From assembly GCF_001988955.1 (NCBI RefSeq), contig NZ_CP014263.1, positions 310,001 through 374,000 on the forward strand: 64,000 nucleotides of DNA. The letters run 5' to 3'. Position 1 is the stretch's first letter, and each line of letters begins with the position of its first letter. Positions 36,517-46,020 of the stretch are shown piece by piece. Under the pieces are notes generated by a model. It worked only from the letters and a program-made list of their open reading frames with translations, was not told where the DNA came from and made no database searches. This stretch comes from Spirosoma montaniterrae. GTDB lineage: Bacteria; Bacteroidota; Bacteroidia; Cytophagales; Spirosomataceae. Made by a program: the position numbers and the translations under genes.

Positions 36517-38010
36517 TTATCCAACACTGCCTTCCAGACTAATCGCCAGCAGCTTTTGCGCTTCAACGGCAAATTCCATCGGGAGTTGGTTTAGTACTTC
36601 TTTGGCGTAGCCGTTGATAATCAGGGCTACGGCCTGTTCGGTCGGGATGCCGCGCTGATTGCAGTAGAATAGTTGGTCTTCACCAATTTTCGACGTCGTG
36701 GCTTCGTGTTCGACGGTGGCCGAGGGGTTGTTTACTTCCAGATAGGGGAAAGTATGCGCCCCGCATTTATCGCCCAAAAGCAACGAGTCGCACTGCGAGT
36801 AGTTACGGGCATTTTCGGCGCGTTTCAACACCTGCACCAAACCCCGGTATGAGTTGTGGCTCCGGCCCGCCGAAATGCCTTTCGAGACAATCCGGCTTTT
36901 CGTGTTTTTGCCGATGTGTACCATCTTCGTACCCGTATCGGCCTGTTGCATGTTGTTGGTAACGGCCACCGAATAAAACTCACCAATGGAGTTATCTCCC
37001 TTCAGAATCACAGATGGGTATTTCCAGGTAATAGCCGAGCCGGTTTCTACCTGCGTCCACGAAATTTTGGCGTTCTGACCGTCGCAGATGCCGCGTTTGG
37101 TTACGAAGTTATAGATACCGCCTTTCCCGTCTTTGTCGCCCGGATACCAGTTCTGAACAGTCGAGTATTTGATTTCGGCGTTGGCATGGGCTATCAGTTC
37201 GACCACAGCCGCGTGAAGCTGGTTCTCGTCGCGCATGGGGGCTGTGCAACCCTCCAGATAACTAACATACGAACCTTCGTCGGCTATAATCAGCGTCCGC
37301 TCAAACTGCCCTGTTCCGGCTGCGTTGATGCGGAAATAAGTCGACAGTTCCATTGGGCAGCGAACGCCTTTCGGAATATAGCAGAACGAGCCATCTGAGA
37401 ATACAGCCGCATTCAGAGCCGCGAAATAGTTGTCTTTGGCAGGCACCACTGAGCCGAGATACTTCCTGACCAGTTCGGGATGCTCATGCACGGCTTCCGA
37501 CATGGAACAGAAGATAATGCCGCGTTCGGCGAGGTCTTTCTTAAACGTCGTGGCTACTGATACCGAGTCCATTACGGCGTCTACAGCCACTCTTGGCCGG
37601 TCGCCTTCGGGCAAGTCGAGGCCGGGTACGTCAACAACGCCTGCCAGCCGTTTCTGTTCGCTCAGCGAAATACCCAGTTTGTTGAACGTGTCGAGCAGTT
37701 CGGGATCGATTTCATCTAAGCTACCAACGGTTTTCTTCTGCTTCGGGGCTGAATAATACTTGATGGCCTGATAATCGATCTTGGGATACTTGACATTGGG
37801 CCAATGGGGTTCGGTCATTTCCTGCCACAGCCGGAATGCCCGCAAGCGATCCTCCAAAAGCCAGTCAGGTTCGTTTTTCTTGGCAGATATGAAGCGAATG
37901 GTACTTTCGTCAAGGCCAACAGGGGCTTCATCGGCCTCGATCAGCGTCTCGAATCCATACTTATATTCCGAGGTAGTGATGCTTTCTAAAATTTCAGCGT
38001 CCTTGCTCAT
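36517..38010 (-). CDS. sufB: Fe-S cluster assembly protein SufB
   Basis: A 497-residue SufB, scaffold subunit of the SufBCD complex that builds iron-sulfur clusters. Diagnostic segments include [79 protein letters not shown] and [20 protein letters not shown]. Length is standard. No sufC, sufD or sufS is next to it in this window; the upstream gene is divergent and the downstream region is a repeat element, so the operon is split. Confidence 0.95.
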   Translation of the reverse strand: MSKDAEILESITTSEYKYGFETLIEADEAPVGLDESTIRFISAKKNEPDWLLEDRLRAFRLWQEMTEPHWPNVKYPKIDYQAIKYYSAPKQKKTVGSLDEIDPELLDTFNKLGISLSEQKRLAGVVDVPGLDLPEGDRPRVAVDAVMDSVSVATTFKKDLAERGIIFCSMSEAVHEHPELVRKYLGSVVPAKDNYFAALNAAVFSDGSFCYIPKGVRCPMELSTYFRINAAGTGQFERTLIIADEGSYVSYLEGCTAPMRDENQLHAAVVELIAHANAEIKYSTVQNWYPGDKDGKGGIYNFVTKRGICDGQNAKISWTQVETGSAITWKYPSVILKGDNSIGEFYSVAVTNNMQQADTGTKMVHIGKNTKSRIVSKGISAGRSHNSYRGLVQVLKRAENARNYSQCDSLLLGDKCGAHTFPYLEVNNPSATVEHEATTSKIGEDQLFYCNQRGIPTEQAVALIINGYAKEVLNQLPMEFAVEAQKLLAISLEGSVG

Positions 38011-38164
38011 GGTCGGTTAATGCGCCTGGTTAGTAGTGCCACACGCTCTGTTTTTAACAATCTGCCGGGTGGGTACGTTCCGGTTTGAGTTGACAAATAT
38101 CGGAATCTTTATGTTAATTCGGGGCATCGCTCCTACGAACAGGTGTGATATGTAACCACGACCA

Positions 38165-38542
38165 ATGATAAGACTTGGTTATCAATTCTCCGAGCGTCTA
38201 AATGCCCGCACTTATCTTGCTTTGTTGGTCATGAGCTGGCTGGCAACGATCTGCGTTGAGTTTGTGCCGTTTCTTCAGACGTTCGACTACGACGCGGTGC
38301 GGATGATTGAGAAAATGGCAAAACACCCCTTCGCCTGGATCAGATGGGGGCAGTTGGGGGTGCTTACCGGAGCCGCAATATCGACGTGGCGACGGGATTT
38401 CGATGATGATTTGGCAAACACACCCAAACTATGGCTGGTTATTCCTGTAGTCGCTATCAGTAATTTTGTAAATGGCATGCTGCTGTATCTGTACTTAACC
38501 GAACGCTGGAAAGAGCAAAGCAACGACGAACAATCCCGCTAA
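38165..38542 (+). CDS. hypothetical membrane protein
   Basis: A 125-residue protein with about three hydrophobic segments (residues 20-36, 58-75 and 85-108) and an acidic, polar C-terminus. No family recognised. It diverges from sufB with a 154-bp gap. Its stop TAA overlaps the stop TAG of the convergent DoxX gene by four bases. Confidence 0.5.
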   Translation: MIRLGYQFSERLNARTYLALLVMSWLATICVEFVPFLQTFDYDAVRMIEKMAKHPFAWIRWGQLGVLTGAAISTWRRDFDDDLANTPKLWLVIPVVAISNFVNGMLLYLYLTERWKEQSNDEQSR

Positions 38543-38931
38543 AATCGTTGGCGGTCGGTATCGCTCAGCCCGCGCAGTGCCAGATAAAACGCGATGACGT
38601 AAATCATTTGTGAACCAGCCGTATCCCAGTCTTCTTTGAGCGTTGTACCGAACAGCAACGCGCCAATAATCAGACCACCCAGCACGTAGCCCCACCTACT
38701 GAGCCGACCGCCCAGCAGAATGAGCAAACCACTGGTCAGTTCAGCAAACGGCAGCATGTACAGAAACGCGTTGGTCAAGACGGGCGGTAGGATGGTATTA
38801 GCGAAGCCGGCCCCCATTTTCTCGACAAATCCGCTAAGTTTGGGTAACCTCACCAGCCCGTGCATAAGCATGTTGATGCCCAGACCAAGGCGCATGATGA
38901 TCTGGGCCAGTTGCTTGTTTGTCAGGTTCAT
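38539..38931 (-). CDS. DoxX family membrane protein
   Basis: A 130-residue four-helix membrane protein with the DoxX pattern: IMRLGLGINMLMHGLVRLPKL in the first helix, MLPFAELTSGLLILLGG in the second, then GYVLGGLIIGALLFGTTL. Family members are associated with redox-related membrane complexes or quinone/thiol metabolism; the role here is open. The start at 38931 fits the family better than an in-frame ATG at 38961. It follows the 86-residue gene with a single-base gap. Confidence 0.8.
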   Translation of the reverse strand: MNLTNKQLAQIIMRLGLGINMLMHGLVRLPKLSGFVEKMGAGFANTILPPVLTNAFLYMLPFAELTSGLLILLGGRLSRWGYVLGGLIIGALLFGTTLKEDWDTAGSQMIYVIAFYLALRGLSDTDRQRF

Positions 38932-38932
38932 A

Positions 38933-39193
38933 TCAGTTGTCGCCTTCTTCGTATTCGACATTCACGTTGCCTGCTTCAACGTCTTCTTCAGCCAGTAGGT
39001 CATCATTTACGCCATTGGCATCGGTGTCTGACGCATTGACTTCTTCCCTGATGGTTTCCGGGCCTTGCGCAGTTGGAATGGCAATACCGCCCGATTGTGA
39101 AAAGCCGCCGTTTGTAGCCTGCGCCAGTGGCTGTACCACGCCCTGATTGTCATCTTCTGCGGGATTGTAATCCTGATTATCGTTCGGGTTCAT
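38933..39193 (-). CDS. small acidic protein, unknown
   Basis: An 86-residue hydrophilic, strongly acidic protein (about 20 D/E against very few K/R), rich in N, Q and G, with no predicted membrane segment or signal peptide. Sequence features suggest an intrinsically disordered protein. It directly precedes DoxX and may be co-transcribed. I recognise no family; coding status rests on frame openness and spacing. Confidence 0.5.
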   Translation of the reverse strand: MNPNDNQDYNPAEDDNQGVVQPLAQATNGGFSQSGGIAIPTAQGPETIREEVNASDTDANGVNDDLLAEEDVEAGNVNVEYEEGDN

Positions 39194-39336
39194 AACGTTG
39201 CTGTTTGTTTTGATTGATAAACGGTAAACCCGCCGAAGACCTGAAAGGTTAAAAGTGTCGGTTAGAAGGCTGATTATCAGAATTTTGTAAGGGGATTTTT
39301 AGATAATCTGCTTCATTGTCCACTTCCAACAGTATT

Positions 39337-39882
39337 TTACCGATGCTCGTAGTCAATCAGTAGCAAGCCGCTTATACCATTGGCAATCAGACCAACTAAA
39401 GGTGGCGTAATGAATAGAGTGAGACTGCCCGTTTCCAGAAAATGAGCAGACAGGTTGGCCATCGATACATAGAAACCAAGACAGACAGCACCGGAAATAA
39501 GCATACTACCCATCCACCGCAGTACCGCGTTTTGCAATTCGTCGGAGATCATCAGCAACAGGCATGTACTGCATAGCAACTGACCTGCATAATGTGCTGC
39601 GATACCATACTCGACACGTCCGTGAGGTTCAGAAAACAGTTGCTCGATGGGACCCCATCTGAACCAGATGTAACTGGTAATTGGTGCCGTGAGAAACCAA
39701 ATCCAAGGCCGGATAACCACCGGATGCTTTTTGAGCGTATAATAGTACACGATAGTCAGTAATAGTGGAAACAGGAAAATGCTCAGAGGGCCAGCTACCC
39801 AACTCAGTATAAACGCCAGCGAAGGAAGCAGCATCCAGCGTTGGTAGAGCGGATGACGCAGAGCGAAATAGAGCAAGTTCAT
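39337..39882 (-). CDS. hypothetical membrane protein
   Basis: A 181-residue protein with about five hydrophobic segments, beginning at ATG 39882 (NLLYFALRHPLYQRWMLLPS). No motif recognised. It follows the M23 peptidase stop (39894) by 12 bp on the same strand, so the two are likely in one transcript. Confidence 0.55.
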   Translation of the reverse strand: MNLLYFALRHPLYQRWMLLPSLAFILSWVAGPLSIFLFPLLLTIVYYYTLKKHPVVIRPWIWFLTAPITSYIWFRWGPIEQLFSEPHGRVEYGIAAHYAGQLLCSTCLLLMISDELQNAVLRWMGSMLISGAVCLGFYVSMANLSAHFLETGSLTLFITPPLVGLIANGISGLLLIDYEHR

Positions 39883-39893
39883 GAACGTATTTT

Positions 39894-40586
39894 TTATGGC
39901 AGCCCCGGAATGTTCAGCCACTGGTTCGGATTGGGGCAGATGCTTAGAAAACGGGCACGGTCGGCCACGGAGCAAACGCCGGGGAAGTCGCCGTGCAGGC
40001 CGAGCAGGTCGTTCATCACCTGAAAATGCAGGTGCGGGGGCCAGTCGCCGTTTTCGGGGTAAGGGCCAATTTCGGCAATTTTTTCGCCTGCCTTTACTGA
40101 TTTTCCAACGAATAGACCATCGAGAGACGTGCGCGTCAGGTGGCCGTAGAGCGAGTAACGCGGCTGAAAAGCTGCATTTTTCATCTCTGCCAGCGGCTTT
40201 CCAGCCGCGTTACTGTGTTCCAGAATGATGGTTGGGCCATAGTCGCCGAAATTGTTATTATCCTGAAAGCTGTGTACCACCCCGTCGAAGGGCGCAAATA
40301 CGGGTGTACCGGCTTCGGCCCAGAAGTCAATGCCGAGGTGAATTTCGCGGGGTTCAGGCTGCTCGTCGGTGCGGATTCTCTGAAAATGATTGCTACGGCG
40401 GTAAATGGTGCGGTGTTCGTTGTAGCCGCCCACGCCAATCACCGCGCCCGCGTCGCGGAGTTTGCCGAATACGTAGTCGTTAAATGCCGCTGTGTTGGTT
40501 AGGTCAAGGCTGAGCAGGTCGGGGTTTGTGGCCGAGAAGTCGAGAACCAGAAACCGCTCGCGGTAGAAGTCGTAAGGAAGGAGCAT
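39894..40586 (-). CDS. M23-family metallopeptidase domain protein
   Basis: A 230-residue protein with a LytM/M23 peptidase fold. Zinc site elements are present: HLGID, the YGHL motif and the HLHFQ pair (the H of the first motif and the second H of the third would bind zinc). No signal peptide is evident, which is unusual for a peptidoglycan hydrolase but is common in a cytoplasm-facing subgroup seen in Bacteroidota. Start at 40586 is chosen over 40604. The target could be an envelope peptide or a small molecule; sequence alone does not tell. Confidence 0.8.
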   Translation of the reverse strand: MLLPYDFYRERFLVLDFSATNPDLLSLDLTNTAAFNDYVFGKLRDAGAVIGVGGYNEHRTIYRRSNHFQRIRTDEQPEPREIHLGIDFWAEAGTPVFAPFDGVVHSFQDNNNFGDYGPTIILEHSNAAGKPLAEMKNAAFQPRYSLYGHLTRTSLDGLFVGKSVKAGEKIAEIGPYPENGDWPPHLHFQVMNDLLGLHGDFPGVCSVADRARFLSICPNPNQWLNIPGLP

Positions 40587-40734
40587 GGTTGGGAGCCGAG
40601 TCATGAGTTCGGCGCGAAGACTGCAAAATTGAGGTGGCGATGGGTTGTTTGCAAGATGGTGAATATCTTTACCATTCCGTTTTTTGTTATTTGTCCATAT
40701 TTCTTCTTTGCATACGTTTAGTTAACCCGACTAC

Positions 40735-42249
40735 ATGGAATCAACGCTTGGCAGAACAGCCCACCAAACCACAATTCTGGGCCATCCGGCTGGCCTTTTT
40801 GTTTTGTTCTTCACCGAAATGTGGGAACGCTTCAGCTACTACGGAATGCGGGCCATTCTCCTGCTGTTTCTGCTCGACAATGTGCGGGGTGGCATGGGCT
40901 TAGACGAAGCCAACGCAGCCGCTATCTATGGCCTCTATACGTCGTCGGTCTACCTGCTTTCATTACCCGGCGGCTGGATTGCCGATAACATTCTCGGCCA
41001 GCGACGGTCGATCTGGTACGGCGGGTTGGTTATTATGCTGGGCCATATCATTCTGGCTTTTCCGGCGGGGGAAGCTCTGTTCTATGCTGGCTTATGTACT
41101 GTGGCTCTCGGCACGGGCCTGCTGAAACCCAACATCAGCAGTATTGTGGGCGAACTCTATCCCGAAGGTGGTGCCCGCAAAGATGCGGCTTTCTCCATTT
41201 TCTACATGGGCATCAACATCGGCTCGCTGCTCGGAATCACCATTGTTGGGTATCTGGGTCAGAAAGTCGGCTGGCATTATGGTTTTGGTGCGGCTGCGGT
41301 CGCAATGGCACTCGGTCTGGTCATCTTCCGCACGTTTGGGCAGCGTTACCTCGGTCAGGCGGGCGAACGTGTGCAAACCGACAAGCCGCAAACAAGCGGG
41401 GGAAGCCGGTCGTTGTGGCTGTTTCTGGCAATATTAGTGGTCATTCTGACCACGCTGCAACTTACCGGCACCCTTGACCTGACCACCGCACCGGGTCTGG
41501 CAAAGGGCATGGGCACTATTATTTCGCTGACTGCTTTAGGGTATTTTGCTTATATTCTGATTGCGGGTGGGCTGGATGCCGTCGAGCGGAAGCGCGTGCT
41601 GGTGCTGTTCGTGTTTTTTCTGGCGGCTGCCATGTTCTGGGCTGGCTTCGAGCAGCAGGGTTCGTCGCTGCAAATTTTCTCCGACCGATATACCGACCTG
41701 AATATTCTGGGCTGGCAGATGCCATCGAGCTGGTTTCAGAACTTTAACCCGGCGTTCATCCTGATTTTTTCGCCCATACTGGCTGGATTTTGGGTGTTTC
41801 TGGCAAATCGAAACATCAACTTTGCCGCCCCGGCCAAACTGGCAACGGGCCTGTTATTGCTTGGCGTTGGCTATTTGATTATGGTAGCTGCTTCTAAACT
41901 GGCCGTGGCCGGGCAGAGTGCTACGCCGAAAGAATTGGTATCGCCCGTGTTTCTGTCCTTCACGTACCTGTTTCATACGTTGGGCGAACTGTTTCTAAGC
42001 CCGGTAGGGTTAAGTGCGTTTTCCAAGCTTTCGCCCAAACGCTACACCAGCCAACTGATGGGCATCTGGTTTGTGGGCGCGTCGCTTGGCAACCTCATTG
42101 CGGGCTTGTTTGCGGGTGGCTTCGACGAAGAAAACGTTGAGCAGATGCCATCTCTGTTTCAGAGCGTTGCTTTCCCCTGTTTAGCGTTCGGATTGCTTCT
42201 GTTGCTGCTGGCCCGCCCGCTGACAAAATGGATGGGTGGAATAAAGTAG
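40735..42249 (+). CDS. POT/PTR2-family peptide MFS transporter
   Basis: A 504-residue proton-coupled oligopeptide transporter with 14 predicted helices. Family motifs: FFTEMWERFSYYGMRAILL in the first helix (E-x-x-E-R-type proton site), GGWIADNILGQRRSIWYGG and FSIFYMGINIGSLLG. It should take up di- and tripeptides into the cytoplasm. It stands alone on the plus strand between the M23 gene and the SUI1 gene; no peptidase partner is adjacent. Confidence 0.93.
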   Translation: MESTLGRTAHQTTILGHPAGLFVLFFTEMWERFSYYGMRAILLLFLLDNVRGGMGLDEANAAAIYGLYTSSVYLLSLPGGWIADNILGQRRSIWYGGLVIMLGHIILAFPAGEALFYAGLCTVALGTGLLKPNISSIVGELYPEGGARKDAAFSIFYMGINIGSLLGITIVGYLGQKVGWHYGFGAAAVAMALGLVIFRTFGQRYLGQAGERVQTDKPQTSGGSRSLWLFLAILVVILTTLQLTGTLDLTTAPGLAKGMGTIISLTALGYFAYILIAGGLDAVERKRVLVLFVFFLAAAMFWAGFEQQGSSLQIFSDRYTDLNILGWQMPSSWFQNFNPAFILIFSPILAGFWVFLANRNINFAAPAKLATGLLLLGVGYLIMVAASKLAVAGQSATPKELVSPVFLSFTYLFHTLGELFLSPVGLSAFSKLSPKRYTSQLMGIWFVGASLGNLIAGLFAGGFDEENVEQMPSLFQSVAFPCLAFGLLLLLLARPLTKWMGGIK

Positions 42250-42262
42250 GGGCTGTACAGAC

Positions 42263-42601
42263 TCAGTTGCCTCCGGCCTTCTTCGCCTTGTATCCTTTCG
42301 TGGTAAGCCACGTCAGCACTCTGTCGCGGTGGTCGCCCTGAAGCAGAATTTCGCCGTCTTTTACGGAGCCGCCTGACCCACAGGCGGCTTTTAGCTGTTT
42401 ACCCAAATCAGATAAATCAGCGTCAGAACCCACAAAATCACGCACTGCCGTTACCAGTTTGTTGCCGCCTAATTTCACGAGCCAGATTTTCAGATTCTGC
42501 TGGGCCGGTGGCAGAGTCACCGCTTCGGGCTGGTCGTCGGACTGGAAGGCGAAATCCGGGTTGGTGGAATACACAATGCCGGTGCGATTTTTCTTGCTCA
42601 T
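42263..42601 (-). CDS. yciH: SUI1/YciH-type translation factor
   Basis: A 112-residue protein of the eIF1/SUI1 (YciH) family: NLKIWLVKLGGNKLVTAVRDFVG, KQLKAACGSGGSVKDGEILLQG and the basic C-terminus VLTWLTTKGYKAKKAGG. It probably acts on start-site selection or ribosome binding, though the bacterial role is only partly known. The ATG at 42601 overlaps the left arm of an inverted repeat that links it to the LytTR gene. Confidence 0.85.
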   Translation of the reverse strand: MSKKNRTGIVYSTNPDFAFQSDDQPEAVTLPPAQQNLKIWLVKLGGNKLVTAVRDFVGSDADLSDLGKQLKAACGSGGSVKDGEILLQGDHRDRVLTWLTTKGYKAKKAGGN

Positions 42602-42650
42602 AAGCGAAGCGAATGTCATTAGTTGGAGTAATAACATTCGCTTCGCTTAT
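42600..42650. repeat. 17-bp perfect inverted repeat over a stop and a start codon
   Basis: Arms 42600-42616 and 42634-42650 (ATAAGCGAAGCGAATGT) pair perfectly with a 17-base loop. On the minus strand the element spans the stop codon of the LytTR regulator (42647-42649) and begins at the middle base of the SUI1 start codon (42599-42601). Confidence 0.92.
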
Positions 42651-43423
42651 AGTTCCAGCAGTTGCCGCACGGCGTCGGCGTAGGTGCTGCCGGTGGTGAG
42701 TTTGGTGGCCTTTTTGTCGTTCATAATCAGGACAAACTTACCATCGAAATGGCGGTGAATCTCGCTGATTTTGTGTCGATTAACCATCGCCGACCGGCTT
42801 ACGCGCACAAATGTATCGGGCAGTTTTTCGGCGAGCGTAGTTAGCGTGTACGTCGTCAGGAATTTCTGTCCATCGAGGGTAGACAGAAAAACGTATTTGT
42901 CTTCGGCTTCAAAAAAGGCAATATCGGAGAGCGGAATAAGCCGGATTTTTTCGCCTGTTTTCACCGAGATCGAATAGATTTCTTTCTTCGGCTGCATCTG
43001 GGCCAGGAGCCGCATCACGTTCTCAGTCATTGGATTCGTGACTGACCTCGGTTCATTGCGTTCGACTAACGTTCTGATTTTCTGAGCTGTACGTGCTAAT
43101 CGGTCGGCTTCAATGGGCTTTAGCAGATAATCGACCGAGTTTTCTTCAAACGCCCGGATGGCGTATTGGTCGAAGGCCGTAGCAAACACCACCATCGGCA
43201 CGGTAGTGAGCCGCGACAGCATCTCGAAGCCGTTGAGCAGCGGCATTTCGATGTCTAAAAAAATAACGTCGGGCTGCTGGGCTTCAATGAGCGTTAATCC
43301 TTCGGCCCCGTTCGGAGCATCGCCGATGACCTCGAACGTGTCGCTGTGTTTATCAAGCAATCGACGCAGCCGACTGATTGCCAGCGGTTCATCGTCAATT
43401 AAGATAGTTCGTAGACGGCTCAC
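42647..43423 (-). CDS. LytTR-family response regulator
   Basis: A 258-residue regulator: receiver domain with phospho-site D57 in VIFLDIEMP and signature T/K residues (ATAFDQYAI, LLKPIEAD), then a LytTR DNA-binding domain (residues about 150-258, ending RSAMVNRHKISEIHRHF...). Paired with the LytS-type kinase upstream, whose coding sequence it overlaps by 29 bp. Its stop lies in a 17-bp inverted repeat. Confidence 0.92.
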   Translation of the reverse strand: MSRLRTILIDDEPLAISRLRRLLDKHSDTFEVIGDAPNGAEGLTLIEAQQPDVIFLDIEMPLLNGFEMLSRLTTVPMVVFATAFDQYAIRAFEENSVDYLLKPIEADRLARTAQKIRTLVERNEPRSVTNPMTENVMRLLAQMQPKKEIYSISVKTGEKIRLIPLSDIAFFEAEDKYVFLSTLDGQKFLTTYTLTTLAEKLPDTFVRVSRSAMVNRHKISEIHRHFDGKFVLIMNDKKATKLTTGSTYADAVRQLLEL

Positions 43424-44669
43424 TTATTTTTTCAAGTTTAATGCTTAACAAAACCTGCTTAACGGGCCAGTTCTGAAGTTCCATACGGGCATCGTCGCCG
43501 TAGAGCAGTTTGAGTTTATCCTGAATGCTACGCAGGCCGTAACCTCCCCCCATCTCGTCGGAGAAAGCCGGGCCGTTATCGTGAACGCAGAGGTGTAGCT
43601 CACCATTTTTTTCGTAGATACGCACGTCGATACGGCCCGCGTCGGCGCGTTTGGCGATGCCGTGTTTGATAGCATTTTCAACGATAGGCTGCAACAAAAA
43701 CTGCGGCAATCTCAGCTCAATCAAGCCTGGGTCTGATACATCGACGCTGAACGTCAGGCGGTTGCCAAATCGAACCTGTTCAACCTGCAAATAAGTTTTC
43801 ACCATCTCCAGCTCGTCGGCCAAACTGGCAAACAGCTCTCCATCGCGCCCGGTCGAATATCGAAACAGCTTTGAGAGCAACAGCGTCATTTCCTCAGCTT
43901 TTTCGGGATTGTCATGCACCAAACTGGCGACGCTGTTGAGGGCGTTGTAGAGAAAATGTGGATTTATTTTAGCCTGTAGCGCATCGAGTTCGGCACGGGT
44001 TTTCAGTTTGTCGAGGCTTAAGAGCTGAATCTCCTGTTCGGTCATTTTGCGGGTCAGTTGCCGCCCCTGCCGCAGTACGTAGCTAAACAGGTTGGCTACC
44101 ACGATATATGCGAGCACGTAGGCCCAGCCCGGCGCATTGCTTTGGTCATAGTTGGGCCGTTGGGCCAGGACCTTAAGAGGGCCTTCGCCTAACCACAGGT
44201 AGATGCCTACGTTGACCACAAAGCTGAGAGCCAGTGCCATGCCCGAAATGAGCAAATGCCGCCACCAGACTGATCGAATCTGCCGGTCCAGCCAGTCGGA
44301 TACCAACCACACCATTAAAAAGATGGTAATACCCTGCATTACATTCAGCACAACCAAAAAACGGTAGAGACCTGCCAGAGCGGTGTCTTTGGTGATCACA
44401 AGCAGGCCGGTGAAATAAATAATGCCACTGAAACCATAAATAATCAGCGCACTTAGTACCATGCCCGTTAGTAAACCCCAAACAGGTTTTTGCAGAATCG
44501 ACGCCAGTGTAATCCGTTCGGTGAGGCCAGCTTTTTTAGGGTCTGAAAGACCAAAATCGGCTCCTGCCAGATTAGTGTAGCCGCGCTGTCCGGATTCCTG
44601 TATCGGCGAACCTTGCCGGAATGTGTCGGGAGGGCGGTGTAGCTGCTGTTCGAGTTGTTCGCGGGTCAT
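43395..44669 (-). CDS. LytS-type sensor histidine kinase
   Basis: A 424-residue kinase with four or more membrane helices (residues about 55-205) followed by the His_kinase/HATPase core. The signature KINPHFLYNALNSVASL holds the phospho-acceptor H; the ATPase has VENAIKHG and DNGPAF with GGGYGLRSIQDKL. Such kinases pair with LytTR regulators, and the partner overlaps its 3' end. The context is the TonB/barrel/repeat-protein group upstream on the same strand, suggesting sensing of a nutrient or envelope signal. Confidence 0.92.
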   Translation of the reverse strand: MTREQLEQQLHRPPDTFRQGSPIQESGQRGYTNLAGADFGLSDPKKAGLTERITLASILQKPVWGLLTGMVLSALIIYGFSGIIYFTGLLVITKDTALAGLYRFLVVLNVMQGITIFLMVWLVSDWLDRQIRSVWWRHLLISGMALALSFVVNVGIYLWLGEGPLKVLAQRPNYDQSNAPGWAYVLAYIVVANLFSYVLRQGRQLTRKMTEQEIQLLSLDKLKTRAELDALQAKINPHFLYNALNSVASLVHDNPEKAEEMTLLLSKLFRYSTGRDGELFASLADELEMVKTYLQVEQVRFGNRLTFSVDVSDPGLIELRLPQFLLQPIVENAIKHGIAKRADAGRIDVRIYEKNGELHLCVHDNGPAFSDEMGGGYGLRSIQDKLKLLYGDDARMELQNWPVKQVLLSIKLEKISEPSTNYLN

Positions 44670-44685
44670 ACGAGAATATGGTTAC

Positions 44686-45312
44686 TCATTTGCACTTCGC
44701 TAATAAAGGGGCTATCTGATCTCTTCCCCAGTTCGGATGCAGGTCGCTGGTGGGTTTAAAGGTAGCGAATTTCTGAACCGACTGTTGCAGTAAAGGGCAG
44801 GCCGAGGCAGGACCACCGCCAAAGGTGGCAGGCTTATGATAGAGGGCGAGACCCTCCAGCAAGGGTATGCGCGGATTTGCCGGATTCTTCTGCCGGGCGG
44901 CTTGCAGTGCCTTCTCCGACAGCGGGCCATACTTCATCCACCGGAACATGGGTTTGGCCGCCAGTCGGGCCTGTGCCATATAGCTTTGCAACACCAGCAC
45001 TTCGTCGTTTTGGGGTTGAAGCCGGATAACCCGCTCGTAATAGGGTTCGGCACGGTCAAGCAGGTCGTCGGCGTTGTCGCCTGCCCGAAAGCTTGCTGTA
45101 ATGTAGGCATAGGTAGCCCAATAGGCAGGCAACCATTCGTTGGGGGACTGATCGCTCAGGCGGCTTAGCTGCGAAGCCACGTTCTGCCATTGGTCGGCGG
45201 TGCGGGCCGCATTCATCTGCGCCAGAGTGGGGCGTAAGGCCGGGTTTGCCCACGTCGCGAGAGACGTGCCTGCAATGCAAAGCACGAACAGACTGATTAT
45301 GCGCGTTTTCAT
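44686..45312 (-). CDS. secreted TPR-like protein, paralogue 1
   Basis: A 208-residue protein with a signal peptide (ends LATWAN) and helical repeats (about 40-160) reminiscent of TPRs: SNEWLPAYWATYAYITASFRAG and RVIRLQPQNDEVLVLQSYMAQARL. The C-terminal block FGGGPASACP and TSDLHPNWGR is nearly the same as in the neighbour at 45329, showing a tandem duplication. Probably periplasmic. The function is unknown; its place between a LytS kinase and a TonB/barrel pair suggests a role in that system. Confidence 0.7.
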   Translation of the reverse strand: MKTRIISLFVLCIAGTSLATWANPALRPTLAQMNAARTADQWQNVASQLSRLSDQSPNEWLPAYWATYAYITASFRAGDNADDLLDRAEPYYERVIRLQPQNDEVLVLQSYMAQARLAAKPMFRWMKYGPLSEKALQAARQKNPANPRIPLLEGLALYHKPATFGGGPASACPLLQQSVQKFATFKPTSDLHPNWGRDQIAPLLAKCK

Positions 45313-45328
45313 CGGCGTACTACAGAGT

Positions 45329-45976
45329 TTATTTTGAGCATTTTGCCAGTAGTTGTTCCATGTTTTGACGGCCCCAGTTTGGGTGCAGGTCGCTGACAGG
45401 TTTGAAGGTGGTGAACCGTTCCGCAGCCTGCTTCAGCACCGGACAGGCCGTGGCGGGGCCACCGCCAAACTGTTCGGGTGTATACAACAGGCCGGTTCCT
45501 TCCAGGATGTAAGGGCGCGGATTGCCGGGATTCATGCTCTTTGCTTTGTCGATATTGGTTTGAAAAATAGGGCCATACTGTTGCCAGCGATTCATCGGAT
45601 CGACTGTCATGCGAGCCTGCGCTATGTAAGCTGCCAGTACAATCAGTTCATCGTTGGTGTTGATGGCCTGGGCTTCTTTCAGATAGCGGTCGGCATTGTC
45701 TAAGTATTTGTCCTTTTCGGTGGCATCTTTACCCATAAAACCCAGAAACACATACGATAAACCGGCATAGTAGCGTGGCAGCCATTCGTTCGGTTCGGCA
45801 CTGGCAATGCGCTCAAACTGGTTGGCAACGCTCAGAATATCGGCAGTTGGCGTTTTTTCACTTTGAGTTTTCATCGTGCCGATGGCGTCGGCCATAGCCT
45901 GTTGATATTGAGCCGACTGAGCTTGTAGGGCGGTGGTGGTCAGTGCCACGAGCAGGAGAATGATGAGGGTTTTCAT
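45329..45976 (-). CDS. secreted TPR-like protein, paralogue 2
   Basis: A 215-residue paralogue of the gene at 44686: signal peptide (ends TTALQAQ), helices with PNEWLPRYYAGLSYVFLGF and AQAINTNDELIVLAAYIAQARM, and the shared C-terminal block FGGGPATACP, KPVSDLHPNWGRQNMEQLL. The two starts are separated by 664 bp and the genes by 16 bp, so translation is likely coupled. A short hydrophobic N-terminus and lack of lipobox place both in the periplasm. Confidence 0.7.
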   Translation of the reverse strand: MKTLIILLLVALTTTALQAQSAQYQQAMADAIGTMKTQSEKTPTADILSVANQFERIASAEPNEWLPRYYAGLSYVFLGFMGKDATEKDKYLDNADRYLKEAQAINTNDELIVLAAYIAQARMTVDPMNRWQQYGPIFQTNIDKAKSMNPGNPRPYILEGTGLLYTPEQFGGGPATACPVLKQAAERFTTFKPVSDLHPNWGRQNMEQLLAKCSK

Positions 45977-46020
45977 GGTTTCGCTTTATTTGATGTTAAC
46001 AGATTGGTACTTGAAAAGCA

